64,000 bases of DNA, taken from JBBIJO01 sp037445895. GTDB lineage: Bacteria > Bacteroidota > Ignavibacteria > Kapaibacteriales > UBA2268. The translations under genes and the position numbers were made by a program. Shown here one piece after another: positions 63,418-64,000 of the stretch. The notes beneath the pieces are model-generated. The model was not told where the DNA came from. It saw nothing but the letters and a program-made list of their open reading frames with translations, and made no database searches. Position 1 is the first letter of the stretch. Every line of letters begins with the position of its first letter. The stretch is taken from the NCBI GenBank assembly GCA_037445895.1, contig JBBIJO010000005.1:62001-126000 (forward strand), given 5' to 3'.

Positions 63418-64000
63418 ATGTTCAACAAAATATTAATCGCAAACCGAGGCGAAATTGCACTACGCATAATTCGTGCATGCAAAGAAATAGGGGTTAAAAC
63501 CGTTGTTGTTTATTCCGAAGCCGACGCAAAATCGCTTCCAGTTAAATTTGCCGACGAAGCGGTCTGCATTGGGCCCCCAAGTCCATCCCGGAGTTATCTG
63601 TATATTCCTGCCATAATTTCCGCTGCACAAATAACCAATGTCGATGCAATTCATCCTGGGTATGGTTTCCTTGCCGAAAACGCTACCTTCGCCGAAATTT
63701 GCGAAGCCTCGGGATTCGTCTTCATTGGACCACTTCCCGATTCAATATCTCGAATGGGAAATAAATCGGTAGCAAAAGACACAATGAAAAAGGCTGGAGT
63801 CCCAGTTATTCCAGGAAGCAGCGGAATTGTCCATTCTTTGAACGAAGCAATGCAAACTGCCGAAGAAATCGGATTTCCAATTATTATAAAAGCTGCGGCA
63901 GGCGGCGGCGGACGCGGTATGCGCGTTGTCGAAAATAAAGATGAATTAGCCAAATCATTCGGCATCGCAAAAGCCGAGGCTGGAAGTTTTTTCGGTAGCC
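63418..64000 (+). CDS. accC: Biotin carboxylase subunit of acetyl-CoA carboxylase, 5' part
   Basis: The gene is cut by the right edge after 194 codons. It starts MFNKILIANRGEIALRIIRACKE, the typical opening of biotin carboxylases. IHPGYGFLAENATFAE follows, then the ATP-grasp Gly-rich loop AAAGGGGRGMRVV. The enzyme carboxylates the biotin of AccB with ATP and bicarbonate. The stop codon and the metal-binding C-terminal part lie outside the window. It could equally be the first half of a longer carboxylase, but the adjacent accB makes AccC most likely. Confidence 0.95.
   Translation, partial: MFNKILIANRGEIALRIIRACKEIGVKTVVVYSEADAKSLPVKFADEAVCIGPPSPSRSYLYIPAIISAAQITNVDAIHPGYGFLAENATFAEICEASGFVFIGPLPDSISRMGNKSVAKDTMKKAGVPVIPGSSGIVHSLNEAMQTAEEIGFPIIIKAAAGGGGRGMRVVENKDELAKSFGIAKAEAGSFFGS

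Overview
The window looks like an ordinary chromosomal segment of a low-GC bacterium of the Bacteroidota/Chlorobiota side of the FCB group (Ignavibacteria, Kapabacteria or a relative). Several things point there. Secreted proteins end in type IX secretion (T9SS) sorting domains. Promoters fit the Bacteroidota pattern TTTG-N19/20-TAnnTTTG. Elongation factor P is of the type I recall from Chlorobium, with Asn at position 34. An ActD/ActE pair of alternative complex III is present, and so is a DUF2851 gene. No rRNA operon, insertion sequence, prophage or CRISPR array was seen. Genus and species cannot be named from the sequence alone.

Layout, left to right. 1-560 is the 5' part of an MltB-like lytic transglycosylase running off the left edge, divergent from pyruvate phosphate dikinase (ppdK). 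3.8-5.7 kb holds a very acidic small protein, a DUF432-like protein and an MscS channel. 5.7-20 kb is rich in peptidases (subtilisin-like S8, S9, M16, M1 and a retropepsin-like lipoprotein), mixed with two reductases, purN, a PLP decarboxylase and an EamA transporter. 20-25 kb has rpmB with a clear terminator, a TPR lipoprotein, the motA-motB stator pair and a response regulator with a decayed HD-GYP domain. 25-30 kb holds a DUF72 gene overlapping a 1405-residue secreted mosaic protein.

30-40 kb has rsgA, then recJ with a Dna2-like nuclease-helicase and a lipoprotein, then a secreted Ycf48-like protein with a small unknown partner. 40-46 kb has an aminotransferase-SDR-GIY-YIG nuclease operon facing murF-mraY, followed by a receiver-HDOD gene. 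46-54.6 kb is a long forward run: PilM-like protein, rsmD, ppk2, pyrF, DUF2851, dnaA, a YitT protein and an MFS exporter. 54.6-61 kb is on the minus strand: tRNA-Leu, tRNA-Ser, a 1201-residue beta-propeller T9SS protein, actE, actD, ricT and tRNA-Phe. The right end reads forward: tRNA-Cys, efp, accB, a heme-oxygenase-like diiron protein, and accC cut by the edge.

The genes pack tightly. Same-strand neighbours often overlap by 1-4 bases, and four convergent pairs overlap at their 3' ends. The parts most worth following up are the diiron (CADD-like) gene between accB and accC, the acidic/DUF432-like/MscS group, the pseudo-HD-GYP regulator behind motAB, the Dna2-like nuclease-helicase behind recJ, and the orphan actD-actE pair. 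I found nothing that I can call a new system with confidence.
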